64,000 nt of DNA. Source: Saprospiraceae bacterium. GTDB taxonomy: Bacteria; Bacteroidota; Bacteroidia; Chitinophagales; Saprospiraceae. A program made the position numbers and the translations under genes. The notes under the pieces were generated by a model. The model was not told where the DNA came from. It saw only the letters and a list, made by a program, of their open reading frames with translations, and did not search any database. The stretch's first letter is position 1. Every line of letters starts with the position of its first letter. The stretch spans positions 1,309,867-1,373,866 of the forward strand of contig JADJTQ010000002.1 of assembly GCA_016711125.1 (NCBI GenBank), in the 5' to 3' direction. Below are positions 7,258 to 17,025 of this stretch, piece by piece.

Positions 7258-9996
7258 ATGTTTAGGTTTATTACACTCTTATTCCTTCTATTGCTGGTTA
7301 CTGCCGGGGAGATAACGGCACAGGTGACGGATGAGCTGTTGCGACAGCAACTGGTTGAGAGAGGAATTGATGAAGGACTTTTCCGTAAGAAATTGCAGGA
7401 AAGGGGAGTCGTGTACTAGACCATTGACCAGGTACCACCGGAAAAATATCCGGAAGTAGAGGTGATCGTTAAAGAGATTCTTGCCGAGCTGGAAACTAGT
7501 CAAGTAGTGGAAAAACAAGCTATGCAGTTGGCAAACCCCACTCTAGATCCTTCTGATGTCAATGCCGCATCAACGGCTATCCAGGATGTCCGAGAATCGG
7601 TATCTGATGGTTCGAGTGTAGAAGAAGCGGTAGTTGAAGCGATAGCAGAAAAAGAATCGGATCTGCCTCCAGCAAAGATCTATGGCCAATCGATCTTCCG
7701 AAACCAGACATTGAAGGTGTATCGACAGGCCGATAACATTAAACCACGGGACAATTATTTGTTAGGCCCGGGTGATGAGCTGACCATCTCGATCTGGGGT
7801 ACTTCTATCTTTGAGCGTAGCTATACGATTGATGAGTCAGGTTACATCAATCCGAGCGCCATGCCCAGGATCTACCTAAAAGATCTTACCTACCTTTCAG
7901 CCAAGGACAAATTAATGCGCCACTTTGGTGCCTTTAACCGTTTTCAACCGGATCAGTTTGAGGTATCGTTACGTTATGCCCGTACTATTTCAATCGGTAT
8001 TTTTGGAGAAGTATTCACCCCTGGTAGTCACACGATCTCAGCGATTAACTCCGCTTTTAATGCTCTGGTGGCAGCTGGTGGTCCGACAGACATTGGTACT
8101 CTACGAAATATCAAATGGATACGAGGCGATGGATCGGTTGAAAAAATTGATGTATACAAATATATGTCAGACCCGACGATAGCTGACAAGTTTTACCTAT
8201 CAGACAATGATATCATACAGGTACCCATCGCTGAAAGGATCGTAACCATAGCTGGTGAGGTAAACCGGCCAATGCGATATGAGTTGGTTGAAGGCGAGGA
8301 GTTGTTGCAATTGCTGAAGTATGCAGGTGATTTCAAACCCCAGGCTTACAAAGAAATTATTCAACTTAAACGTTTTGAAAATGATCAACAAAAGGTGATC
8401 GATATAAGATTTAATCAGCTCTTGGAGCAAGGAGGTGACTTTACCCTTAAAAATGGTGATGTTATCTCGGTCCGCACGATTCCCAGTCCCTATCGCAACT
8501 TTGTATCCATCTCCGGGACAGTGGAACTTCCAGGGGAATATGAATATTTGGCGTCGATGCGGGTGGCAGATCTGATTGGTAAGGCAGTACTCACCGATGA
8601 GTCAGAACGTTCCTATGCCGTTCTACGACGAAATAATCGCGATGGTACCAGTAACTTTATCCGCGTAAACTTAGAAGACATACTCATTAATCCTGCAAGT
8701 GCTGACAATCTTCTATTGGCTCCCGGAGACTTGTTACAGATATATAATCGTAGTAAATTCATTGACCAATATCTGGTGTCGGTGACTGGGCAGGTACGCA
8801 ATTCGGGAAGTTTTGCCTATGATCCCTCTCAAAATATGCGGGTGCGTGATGTTGTCTTAATGGCGGGAGGGCTGGGTTCGCAGGCGACGGACTTTGCTTA
8901 TATTATCCGGAAAGCAATAGATACTGGCGAGCCTGAGTATATCTCAATTGATATCAGGGATGCCATGGTCAATCCCAATTCAGATCAAAATCTGATCATC
9001 GAACCCAGCGACGAAATCCGGATATTATCAAAGACATCATTTATTGAGGATGCATCCATCATGATTGCAGGTTCGGTCCGTGATCCCGGCACCTTTCCGT
9101 ATGATGAGTCTATGACCCTAAAAGATCTAATTACTCTGGCTTCCGGATTTAGACTGGAGGCAGCGACAAATCGGGTGGAAGTAACCCGGATGATTATCGA
9201 GCAAAATGAACCGACGAGAGTCACTATAGCCACCTTGGCTATCGATGAAAACTATAATCCGATAGGTGCTACAGATTTTACGCTGCAGCCGTACGATCGG
9301 GTTTATGTTCGGACGGTGCCGGAATTTGAGTTTCCGAAAATGGTAACTATATCCGGGGAAGTCAGATATCCAGGGCCATACACCATCATTGCTGATAATG
9401 AACGTATCACCAATCTGGTTAAGCGTTCCGGTGGTCTTACAGAAGAAGCTTTTCCGGAAGGAGCTACCTTGCGAAGATCATATGATGGTACCGGACCTAT
9501 AGTAATCGAATTGCATGAGGTGCTCAGGAATGAACGGAGTCAGGCGAACATCATACTAAAAGATGGAGATGTAATCACAATCCCGAAGATCAGAGACTTT
9601 GTGGCAGTAGCAGGAGCGGTCAACACCACGAAACTATACCGACAAGATCTCTTAGGTCTTGATAACCGGGTTACTGTTGTTTTCGACGGAAATCGATCGG
9701 CAAGATATTATATTGAAAAATTTGCCGGGGGAGTGTCAGAAAATGGTGACCGAAGCAAGGTGACCGTTGAATATCCAAATGGGACCATTAAACAAACCAA
9801 AGACTTTGGGCTTTTTGTAGTTTATCCAAAGGTCGAAAAAGGAGCCATTGTGAGGGTTGGAGTCAAGGATCCTGAAAAAATACGGCCGGAAACTGAAAAA
9901 GAACCGATCGATTGGGGTGAAGTATTGGCAAGTGCCGTGAGTCAGGCTACTGCCGTTCTCACCTTGATTTTACTTATTGACCGGGCAGGACGCTAA
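7258..9996 (+). pseudogene. SLBB-domain polysaccharide export protein interrupted by in-frame TAG at codon 54
   Basis: The natural start is the ATG at 7258, which gives a clear signal peptide (residues 1-22, ending EITAQ) and a charged N-terminal segment. The same frame then hits TAG at 7417-7419 and continues open to 9996. Downstream are a Wza-like poly-export domain (about residues 166-245, LGPGDELTISIWG) and seven SLBB-type repeats beginning near residues 245, 330, 416, 507, 601, 696 and 782, each with the pattern I-x-G-x-V-x-x-P-G. A C-terminal hydrophobic helix (about 890-910) could be an outer-membrane pore helix. A GTG at 7462 could restart translation but the product would lack the signal peptide. 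The family exports capsule or exopolysaccharide, which fits the uxs-rfbB context. Confidence 0.85.
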
Positions 9997-10000
9997 TCGC

Positions 10001-10726
10001 ATGGAAAGAATATATGGACGAAATCCAGTGTTGGAGGCTCTCCGGAGCGAAGTTGGCATTGACCGGGTTTATATTCAGGATACGATCAGTGGAGAGTTTG
10101 AAAAGGAAGTCAGAAAACTTTGTAAGGATCGGGAAATACCCCTTAATAGAGTACCGAAATTCAAACTGGACAACGAGGTCAAAGGAAATCACCAGGGCAT
10201 CTTTGCGGTATCTTCATTAATTACCTATGTTGCTTTGGAAGATTTGCTTCCTCAATTAATACAATCGGATATCAATCCGGTGTTCATCCTCCTCGACGGT
10301 GTGCAGGATGTACGAAATATTGGAGCTATTGCGCGATCAGCAGAGGTTTTTGGAGCCCACGCTCTTGTTTTACCCAGTAAAAAATCTGCGCCATTGAATG
10401 AGATAGCCATAAAAACTTCCTCTGGTGCGTTAACCCATATCCCGGTATGCCGGGTTAAAAATCTTGCTTCCGCTATCGAGTTCTTAAGTCAGCATGATGT
10501 AGAGATTTTAGGGGCTGACACTGAAGGTGATGTAGCACTCACAGATCTGGATTTGACCGGCCCCATTGCAATAGTACTGGGGGCTGAAGGTCAAGGCATT
10601 GATCGAAATCTCAAGATTTATTTTGACCATCTGTTTCACATCCCTCAAGGAGGGAAAACAGAATCTTTAAACGTTTCGGTAGCTGCGGGCATTATACTCT
10701 ATGAAATTCATAAAAATCGAAAATGA
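10001..10726 (+). CDS. rlmB: 23S rRNA 2'-O-ribose methyltransferase of the SpoU/TrmH family
   Basis: The 241-residue protein carries the three SpoU motifs: DVRNIGAIARSAEVFGA, IAIVLGAEGQGI and SLNVSVAAGIILYEI, which build the trefoil-knot SAM site. The N-terminal YGRNPVLEAL is the substrate-binding L30e-like domain of RlmB. The expected target is G2251 of 23S rRNA. The ATG at 10001 is chosen over an in-frame TTG at 9977 because it lies just after the stop of the preceding gene and begins at the conserved MERIYGRNPV. Its last 4 bases overlap the next gene. Confidence 0.9.
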   Translation: MERIYGRNPVLEALRSEVGIDRVYIQDTISGEFEKEVRKLCKDREIPLNRVPKFKLDNEVKGNHQGIFAVSSLITYVALEDLLPQLIQSDINPVFILLDGVQDVRNIGAIARSAEVFGAHALVLPSKKSAPLNEIAIKTSSGALTHIPVCRVKNLASAIEFLSQHDVEILGADTEGDVALTDLDLTGPIAIVLGAEGQGIDRNLKIYFDHLFHIPQGGKTESLNVSVAAGIILYEIHKNRK

Positions 10727-11673
10727 TTGATTTGAAGAAAGCGCCTCTATTTCTAATCCTAACCTGGCTTGTTGTTTTTATTGCCGGATGCAAAACTTCC
10801 CAGACTTTAAATGCACCTAAAGGGGATCAAAATGCTGCCTCCTTGCCATCTGCTTTGCTTTGGAAGATCGAGGGAGATCAAATCAAGACTTCCTATCTTT
10901 TCGGAACCATTCATATGATCGAAAAGGAAGCCTATTTTTTTACGAATGAAATGGAAAACGCCTTAAAAGCAACCGAAGAGCTGGTTTTAGAAATCGATTT
11001 GGAAGATGCTATGGATCTGGGTTCACAGATCGGGCTACTGCAAAAGGCTCTGATGAGAAATGACACGACCCTGAAGGATTTACTGACGGAAGAAGAATAT
11101 GGCATCGTCAAGGACCATTTTGAGGAGATGGGTATTCCCTTTTTCTTGTTTGAACGGGTCAAACCCATGTTTCTTACCATATTTGCTTCGGAAGATATGT
11201 TTTCTGGAGGCGGATTGAACATGGACGAAGTCAAATCTTATGAATTAGAATTAATCGAAAAAGCCAAGCTGCAAAATAAACCAGTGGATGGTCTCGAAAC
11301 CGTCGAATACCAAATGAGTATTTTTGACAGTATTCCCTACAAAGCTCAGGCTCAAATGCTGATAACGAGCCTATCTTCTGATGAAGATGGAGAAGGGGTG
11401 ATGGATACTCTGATCTACTACTATAAACAACAGGATTTGGGAAAATTAGATGAACTGCTCAACAGTGATCCAACCACCAGGGAATACCGGAGGGTTTTGC
11501 TCGACAATCGCAATGCCAATTGGATTCCGATCATTAGCCGAAAAATCTTAGAAAAGCCAACTTTTTTTGCAGTGGGTGCCGGTCACCTCGGAGGCGAGTC
11601 AGGAGTGATAAGGTTACTTATGAAGAAGGGTTTACGACTGACTCCGATCAAGATTAATCTATCGGGAGCATAA
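10723..11673 (+). CDS. TraB/GumN family lipoprotein
   Basis: The 316-residue protein begins with a lipoprotein signal peptide whose lipobox VFIAGC puts the lipidated cysteine at residue 23. It shows the hallmarks of the TraB/TIKI/GumN family: SYLFGTIHMIEKEAYFF (GTxH motif) near residue 60, and a C-terminal FFAVGAGHLGGESGVIRLL with GxGH. Members in eukaryotes (TIKI) are metalloproteases; the bacterial role is not settled. It overlaps rlmB by 4 bases, so it is translationally coupled. The stop is immediately followed by the tandem repeat array. Confidence 0.85.
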   Translation: MIDLKKAPLFLILTWLVVFIAGCKTSQTLNAPKGDQNAASLPSALLWKIEGDQIKTSYLFGTIHMIEKEAYFFTNEMENALKATEELVLEIDLEDAMDLGSQIGLLQKALMRNDTTLKDLLTEEEYGIVKDHFEEMGIPFFLFERVKPMFLTIFASEDMFSGGGLNMDEVKSYELELIEKAKLQNKPVDGLETVEYQMSIFDSIPYKAQAQMLITSLSSDEDGEGVMDTLIYYYKQQDLGKLDELLNSDPTTREYRRVLLDNRNANWIPIISRKILEKPTFFAVGAGHLGGESGVIRLLMKKGLRLTPIKINLSGA

Positions 11674-11674
11674 A

Positions 11675-12241
11675 GTCGGACTCCCAAGCCCGCAGGGACT
11701 GGCAAGCCGACCAAGCAGGTTTTTATTTGGAAAGGATAAATCGTAACGCCGGACTATTCCGGCACGGCGGATGAGGGATACGAAAAATGGAAGAATGGAA
11801 GGGGTCGGACTCCCAAGCCCGCAGGGATTGGCAAGCCGACCAAGCAGGCTTTTAATTTGGAAAGAATAGATCGTAACGCCGGACTATTCCGGCGCACGGC
11901 TGATGAGGAATAGGAAAAATGGAAGAATGGAAGGGGTCGGACTCCCAAGCCCGCAGGGATTGGCAAGCCGACCAAGCAGGCTTTAATTTGGAAAGAATAG
12001 ATCGTAACGCCGGACTATTCCGGCGCACGGCTGATGAGGAATAGGAAAAATGGAAGAATGGAAGGGGTCGGACTCCCAAGCCCGTAGGGATTGGCAAGCC
12101 GACCAAGCAGGCTTTTAATCTGGAAAGAATAGATCGTAACGCCGGACTATTCCGGCACGGCTGATGAGGAATAGGAAAAATGGAAGAATGGAAGGGGTCG
12201 GACTCCCAAGCCCGCAGGGATTGGCAAGCCGACCAAGCAAG
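11675..12241. repeat. Tandem array of ~130 bp hairpin-bearing units (four full copies and one partial)
   Basis: Units begin with GTCGGACTCCCAAGCCC at 11675, 11804, 11936, 12067 and 12197, so the periods are 129, 132, 131 and 130 bases. The last copy stops after its first ~45 bases. Each unit has two potential hairpins: GGTCGG pairing with CCGACC about 26 bases later, and GCCGGA-CTAT-TCCGGC, a 6-base stem with a 4-base loop. Full units differ by only a few substitutions and one- or two-base indels. The unequal periods argue against coding. The array fills nearly the whole gap between the TraB gene and the gamma carbonic anhydrase gene. Confidence 0.92.
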
Positions 12242-12263
12242 AGTTTAAAAATAAAAGGGAATC

Positions 12264-12776
12264 ATGCCTTCAATAATATCAGTTCGTGGTTTTACTCCTA
12301 AATGGGGAGACCATTGTTTTATAGCCGAAAGTGCGACGATCGTGGGAGACGTGACTTTGGGCGACGATTGCTCGATTTGGTTTAACGCAGTGGTGAGAGG
12401 TGACGTCAATAAAATTACGATTGGAAACAAAGTAAATATTCAGGATGGTGCGGTCATACATTGCACTTACGAGCAATCAGAAACCTGGATAGGCGACGAA
12501 GTCTCCATAGGACATAATGCCATTGTACACGGCTGTAAGATTGAAAAACAGGTACTGATTGGTATGGGAGCGATTGTCATGGATCATGCCATTGTTGAGT
12601 CCAACTGTTTAATTGCGGCTGGAGCAGTAGTTCTTGAAAAAACCCACTGCGAGTCAGGCTTTATCTATGCTGGAGTGCCGGCAAAAAAAATAAAGGCATT
12701 ATCACCGGAGGTGTTCAGTCAGAATATTTCGAGGATCGCCAACAATTATTTGATGTATGCCGGCTGGTTTAAGTAG
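12264..12776 (+). CDS. Gamma carbonic anhydrase-like left-handed beta-helix protein
   Basis: The 170-residue protein is built of hexapeptide repeats (for example WFNAVVRGDVNKITIGNKV). The three zinc-ligand histidines of the gamma carbonic anhydrase family are present in AVIHC and SIGHNAIVHGC. The C-terminus YAGVPAKKIKALSPE is the usual capping helix. Length matches YrdA/PaaY-type proteins, which are trimeric, zinc-binding and cytoplasmic; some are carbonic anhydrases, others have no shown activity. It starts 22 bases after the repeat array, so its promoter must lie within or at the end of that array. Confidence 0.88.
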   Translation: MPSIISVRGFTPKWGDHCFIAESATIVGDVTLGDDCSIWFNAVVRGDVNKITIGNKVNIQDGAVIHCTYEQSETWIGDEVSIGHNAIVHGCKIEKQVLIGMGAIVMDHAIVESNCLIAAGAVVLEKTHCESGFIYAGVPAKKIKALSPEVFSQNISRIANNYLMYAGWFK

Positions 12777-12793
12777 GTGTACTGAAATAGCAC

Positions 12794-13659
12794 TCACTTC
12801 TGCTTGGACAAATACACTCCTGAAATAATCAATAATAATCCAATGGTATGCATTGACGAGATTGATTCGCCATCAAAAAACCGAGTATCGAAGCAATGAC
12901 CGGAATAAGATAGGTCACCATAGATGCAAAAGGGTGAGGTACGTTGCACGAGCGAAAAGTAAAAGACACTGGCGATGGCCGTACCAAAAATCGCCAGGGC
13001 AGACACAGCACCCAAGGACCATAAGATCTGCGGTTGGGTTTGCAATCTCTGGAGAAAATCTGTCGAAAACAATACGATCAGTCCTATCGGGAGCAACATC
13101 ACATAAGACAAAACACTGATTGAGAAAGATTTGCGGTGCGGTAAAAACCGGGATACCACATTACCACTGGTAGCATAACACATCGTACCAAAAACGATCA
13201 ATCCCGCAAAAAGAAATTGGTCATCAAAGGACCTTCCAGCGCTTGAGTGATCAGGAAGATTGCTCCCAGCAATCCAACCAGCACTCCCAGGATATTTCGG
13301 AGCTGTGCCCTGAAAGTAAAAAAAAGCACGCCAATGATTAAAGTAAAAAGTGGGGTTAAAGAATTGAGCATTCCCGCAACTGCACTGGATAAATGGGTTT
13401 GAGCAAATCCGAAACAAATGGCAGGAATACCGCTACCTGCCAGACCAACAACCAGCAGCCATTTGATATCCTTACGGGGTAAATTTTTTATTTGACCAAT
13501 AAAAAAGGGACTTAAGATTAAGCCCGCAATGCTGAGTCTTAGGCAAGCTACCTGAATAGGATGAAGGGCAATGAGAGCTTTTTTAATCAGAAAGAAGGAG
13601 CTGCCCCAAACTGAAGCCAATCCAAAAAGTAAGATCCAATCGAGTCTCTGCGGGGACAA
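12794..13659 (-). pseudogene. EamA/DMT-family transporter, split by three one-base indels
   Basis: The protein spans two EamA domains, about 10 membrane helices. The first frame (TTG start at 13659) covers the N-terminal domain with LASVWGSSFFLIKKAL and runs to about 13207. There the frame must change (A5 run 13208-13212 on the plus strand) to continue FAGLIVFGTMCYATSG. A second change at the A4 run 12928-12931 restores the conserved FASMVTYLIPVIASILG, and a third at the A6 run 12875-12880 restores DGESISSMHTIGLLL. Each repair is one base in a homopolymer. The substrate of this drug/metabolite exporter cannot be told. The breaks look like sequencing error, but real decay cannot be excluded. 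Confidence 0.85.
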
Positions 13660-13678
13660 TAATTTATAATTCTGGCCC

Positions 13679-13686
13679 CAAAGATA
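13679..13686 (-). promoter_or_regulatory. Putative -7 promoter element of the EamA gene
   Basis: The minus strand reads TATCTTTG, a perfect TAnnTTTG core, 20 bases upstream of the TTG start. No well-spaced TTG was found. Confidence 0.4.
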
Positions 13687-13761
13687 ATCGACTATCTGAT
13701 CTTTAGTCGCCGACTCTCGACATGGCCTCCAGGCCTTCTTGCTTTACCTTCCTATTTTCTC

Positions 13762-15198
13762 CTATTTGGTTGTCTTGGTGCTGTGGGCTCCGTTTACTTT
13801 TTCTTTAACTTCCGTTATCTCCACCTCCTCAGTCTCCTGAGCACTACCCAGATAGGTAGGCAGATCCATACCAGCCATCTTGAAAAGATCTTGCAAAGGG
13901 GGAATGGACTTATATAGGCCAGATACAAATTTTGAGGTGGCATTTCCTTCCCCCGCTTTGTTGGCCTCCTTCCCAAACAGTGACTTTGTCGATTTTAAGA
14001 TTTTTAATGGCCTCTACCTGGGTCTTGACAAGATCTTCCAGTTTGTCAGCAATCAACATCAACACGGCGTCTTTGGCATTACCTCCCGAAGCATGAACGA
14101 TCCTTTCGAAACCCGCGGCTTGTTTTTCCAAAATCTCATAAAGACCGCGCGCCTCCGCTTCCCTCATGGCAAAGATTGCGTCTGCCTGTCCCTTTGCTTC
14201 CCGTCTTTGTTTTTCGGCTTCAGCCTCGGCATCGATCTCGATTTTACGTTTTTCAATTTCTGCCGAAATAATTATGTCAGCTTCCTTAGATGCCAATTCC
14301 CTTGAAGCTCTGGCCAGTTCGGCTAGCTTCTCAGCTTCATAGGCTTCCTGTAGAGCTTTTGCAGCCTGGATCTTTTCAGCCGACATTGCTCGCTTAAGAG
14401 CTTCTGCTTCAGCCTCTCGTTTCAAAGCTTCTGATTGAGCGATCAGGATTTGTGCCTTATTCTCACCTTCTATCGAGTTTGCCTTGGCTTCCGCTTCACC
14501 CACCTGGGCAAGGGCATCGGCCTTAGCGACTTCAATTCTCTTTTCTTTATTGGCTCTTGCTTCTCCTATCGAACCCTCCCGGTTTTTTTCAGCTACCCTT
14601 ACTTTTGCTTCATTGATAGCATGCGCTTCCGCTTCTTTACCTAAAGCCTCAATATAGCCCGATTCATCTTCGATATCGGTAATATTGACGTTGATCAGTG
14701 TGAGGCCAATTTTTTTAAGTTCACTACCTACATTGGAAGCGACATTGGATAAAAATTTATCCCTGTCCGAATTGATCTCTTCGATATCCATCGTTGCAAC
14801 AACCAATCTAAGTTGACCGAAGATGATATCTTTGGCAATATCACGAATTGACTCCATGCTTTACCAAGCAGTCTCTCAGCTGCATTCAGCATGGTCCCTT
14901 CATCATTTGATATAGCCACGGTAAATCTGGAGGGTACATTGACCCTGATGTTTTGACGGCTCAAGGCATTTCTTAAATCAACATCGATCGAGATCGGAGA
15001 CAGATCCAGATACTGGTAGTCCTGGATCACAGGCCATACAAATGCTGCACCACCCGCCAGGCATCTAGCACTGCCACTTCCGGTTTTTCCATAGATCACT
15101 AAAATTTTGTCTGAGGGACAGCGGCGATATCTTGAAACAAGAAATATGGCCGTCGAAAGTGCCAATACCAGGAGCCCAAGAATTAGATAAAGAGTCAT
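13762..15198 (-). pseudogene. Flotillin (SPFH/band-7 membrane scaffold), split by two one-base indels
   Basis: The N-terminal frame (start 15198) gives a membrane hairpin at residues 2-22 and the start of the SPFH domain with PSRFTVAISNDE. It changes frame at the TTT run 14860-14862; one more base gives AERLLGKSMESIRDIAKDI, the conserved path. The middle is a long Ala/Glu/Lys-rich coiled coil. A second change at the C5 run 13950-13954 is needed to enter the conserved tail KFVSGLYKSIPPLQDLF and MAGMDLPTYLG, ending at TAG 13762-13764. Flotillins organise membrane microdomains. The nfeD gene lies 18 bases upstream, the standard NfeD-flotillin operon. Strong conservation across both breaks suggests sequencing error. 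Confidence 0.88.
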
Positions 15199-15216
15199 AT
15201 CTAGTTGATTTAGAGT

Positions 15217-15828
15217 TTACGATGTATGTACATCAAAAATTTCGACTGGTTCTACGACCAGAATATTTTCTTCTATGATTTCAATAATCTTGACTGATTT
15301 GCCATTGTCGAGTCGTTCACCCTCGGTCACTGCATCCATTTCCCGTAATGAATTATTTAGGGTTACATGCACCTTACCTTTACCTCTGCGACGCTCAGGA
15401 ATGGTGAGATAGACGGTTGCGTTCTTAAAGATTAATTCTGCCAGGTCGGCATTACCTTCTTCCGCCAGTCTGGAAAAAAAGTACATGAGATAAGCCACGG
15501 TTACCATGGCTGCGAGACCAGATCCTAAAGCAATGAGTACCACCATCGATTGGCCATACCCTTTCGAAAGTGCCAACACCCCCATCCATCCAAAAAAGGT
15601 AAAAAAAGCAATGATGCTTCGTACACTCAATAAGGTAAAAGAGGGATCGAGGGAAAAAGATCCATCGGATGTCTCAGCATGCAAATCAGTATCGGTATCG
15701 ATATCACCGCCTAGCAAACTTAATCCAAACTGGATCAAAAACAACAGGGAAAATATCAACGCGATGCCCCAAAATATTTGCTCAATCGAGCTTAATGTAT
15801 ACCACCAATCTGTGATCGTCAATATCAT
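15217..15828 (-). CDS. NfeD-like membrane protein (flotillin partner)
   Basis: The 203-residue protein has an N-terminal transmembrane helix (about 17-38), two more in residues 70-120, and a C-terminal OB-fold-like region with KVHVTLNNSLREMDAVTEGE and KSVKIIEIIEENILVVEPV. This matches YuaF/NfeD1b-type proteins that lack the ClpP protease domain. In Bacillus the equivalent protein is encoded with flotillin and acts on membrane fluidity and domains. Here too it is directly upstream of flotillin (18-base gap). Confidence 0.85.
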   Translation of the reverse strand: MILTITDWWYTLSSIEQIFWGIALIFSLLFLIQFGLSLLGGDIDTDTDLHAETSDGSFSLDPSFTLLSVRSIIAFFTFFGWMGVLALSKGYGQSMVVLIALGSGLAAMVTVAYLMYFFSRLAEEGNADLAELIFKNATVYLTIPERRRGKGKVHVTLNNSLREMDAVTEGERLDNGKSVKIIEIIEENILVVEPVEIFDVHTS

Positions 15829-15981
15829 GTCTAACTTTTTCCTAACACCATTAAAGTTACTATATCTAACGGCAATTTTCAGCTTTGGTTCGACAAACCG
15901 GGGAAGATACTCGGCAAACAGTAAATGTGAAGTTTCTGACCCGATCTTTTTTGTTTTGATTCATGGCTAATGGATGTTTTT

Positions 15982-15989
15982 TAACTTTG
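15982..15989 (+). promoter_or_regulatory. Putative -7 promoter element of prs
   Basis: TAACTTTG is a perfect TAnnTTTG core. A TTG lies at 15956-15958, 23 bases upstream, somewhat far. Its position inside the longer possible reading frame (which starts at 15974) supports the downstream ATG at 16028 as the true start. Confidence 0.45.
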
Positions 15990-16027
15990 TGCCGAAATCA
16001 TTTTTCGTAGGCAGACTCCAGGATATT

Positions 16028-16966
16028 ATGATCATGCAAGAGGTAAAACTATTTTCGGGAACTTCATCACAGTATTTGGCTGAAAAAATTGCAGATTTTT
16101 ATGGTGCGGATTTAGGAGATCTCGATGTGCAACTTTTTAGTGATGGCGAAATGCAACCGGTCATCAATGAATCAGTGAGGGGAGCTTATGTTTTTTTCAT
16201 TCAAAGTACGTTTTCACCTCCCTCCAATCTCATGGAATTGTTACTTATGATCGATGCGGCTAAAAGGGCTTCTGCAGGTTATATCACGGCGGTAATTCCT
16301 TATTTTGGTTATGCTAGACAGGATCGAAAAGACAAGCCCCGGGTTCCGATTTCGGCTCGCCTGATCGCCAACCTACTCGAAGCAGCAGGAGCCAACCGGA
16401 TCATGACGATGGATTTTCACGCTGATCAGATACAGGGATTTTTTGATATTCCCGTTGATCATCTTCAATCAGTGGCAATTTATACCGATTATCTCGAAAA
16501 CCAGGATTTGGAAAAAGTGATTTTCGCAAGCCCTGATGTCGGGGGAGTTAAGCGGGCAAGACAATATGCCGTGCATTTTGGAAAGCAACTAGTGATATGT
16601 GATAAACACCGCATCCGGCCCAACGAGGTGGCAAGTATCAACGTGATCGGTGATGTGCAGGGTGCTGATGTGATATTGGTGGATGATCTCGTAGACACTG
16701 CTGGTACGTTATGTAAGGCAGCCGATGCTTTGATTGCCAAGGGTGCCAGCACTGTCAAGGCTATGTGCACACACGCGGTACTTTCAGGAGCAGCTTATGA
16801 AAATATCGAAAAATCTTCGATTCATGAATTGATTGTCACTGATACGATTCCACTATCCAGACAGTCTTCGAAGATCAAGATCCTGTCTTCGGCTAAATTG
16901 TTTGCGCGTGCCATCAGAAATACCCATGAACATAAGTCAATCGCCGCATTATTTGTTGGCAGATAA
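16028..16966 (+). CDS. prs: Ribose-phosphate pyrophosphokinase (PRPP synthetase)
   Basis: From the ATG at 16028 the protein has 312 residues, the normal length. Motifs are FGYARQDRKDKPRVPISARL (ATP site), MDFHADQIQGFF (metal site), and the PRPP loop ILVDDLVDTAGTLCKAADAL. It makes PRPP from ribose-5-phosphate and ATP for nucleotide, His, Trp and NAD synthesis. An 18-residue extension to 15974 is open but starts upstream of the promoter core and has no family similarity. The gene precedes rplY, as in many Bacteroidota; rplY also has its own promoter-like element. Confidence 0.95.
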   Translation: MIMQEVKLFSGTSSQYLAEKIADFYGADLGDLDVQLFSDGEMQPVINESVRGAYVFFIQSTFSPPSNLMELLLMIDAAKRASAGYITAVIPYFGYARQDRKDKPRVPISARLIANLLEAAGANRIMTMDFHADQIQGFFDIPVDHLQSVAIYTDYLENQDLEKVIFASPDVGGVKRARQYAVHFGKQLVICDKHRIRPNEVASINVIGDVQGADVILVDDLVDTAGTLCKAADALIAKGASTVKAMCTHAVLSGAAYENIEKSSIHELIVTDTIPLSRQSSKIKILSSAKLFARAIRNTHEHKSIAALFVGR

Positions 16967-16985
16967 TTGAAAATAATTATCTTTG
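16956..16985 (+). promoter_or_regulatory. Putative promoter of rplY
   Basis: TTG at 16956-16958, a 19-base spacer, then TATCTTTG at 16978-16985. This is the best full match in the window to the Bacteroidota TTG-N19-TAnnTTTG promoter. It begins inside the last codons of prs. Confidence 0.6.
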
Positions 16986-17025
16986 CGCTCCGATTTTTCA
17001 AAAAGGAGTTAAAAACTTAAGCGTC

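Noticed and set aside
9977..10000. TTG start for rlmB
   Set aside because: It would overlap the SLBB gene; the ATG at 10001 starts exactly at the conserved YGRNPVLEAL region.
11754..12106. Repeat-derived proteins on the minus strand (reading GLGVRPLPFFHF)
   Set aside because: They arise only because the repeat lacks stops in some frames; the unit lengths 129, 132, 131 and 130 do not keep a frame and the products have no known fold.
11675..12241. CRISPR array
   Set aside because: Units are ~130 bases in direct tandem with no unique spacers, and no cas genes are nearby.
15974..16027. Longer N-terminus for PRPP synthetase
   Set aside because: The extra 18 residues have no family similarity and overlap a promoter core at 15982-15989.
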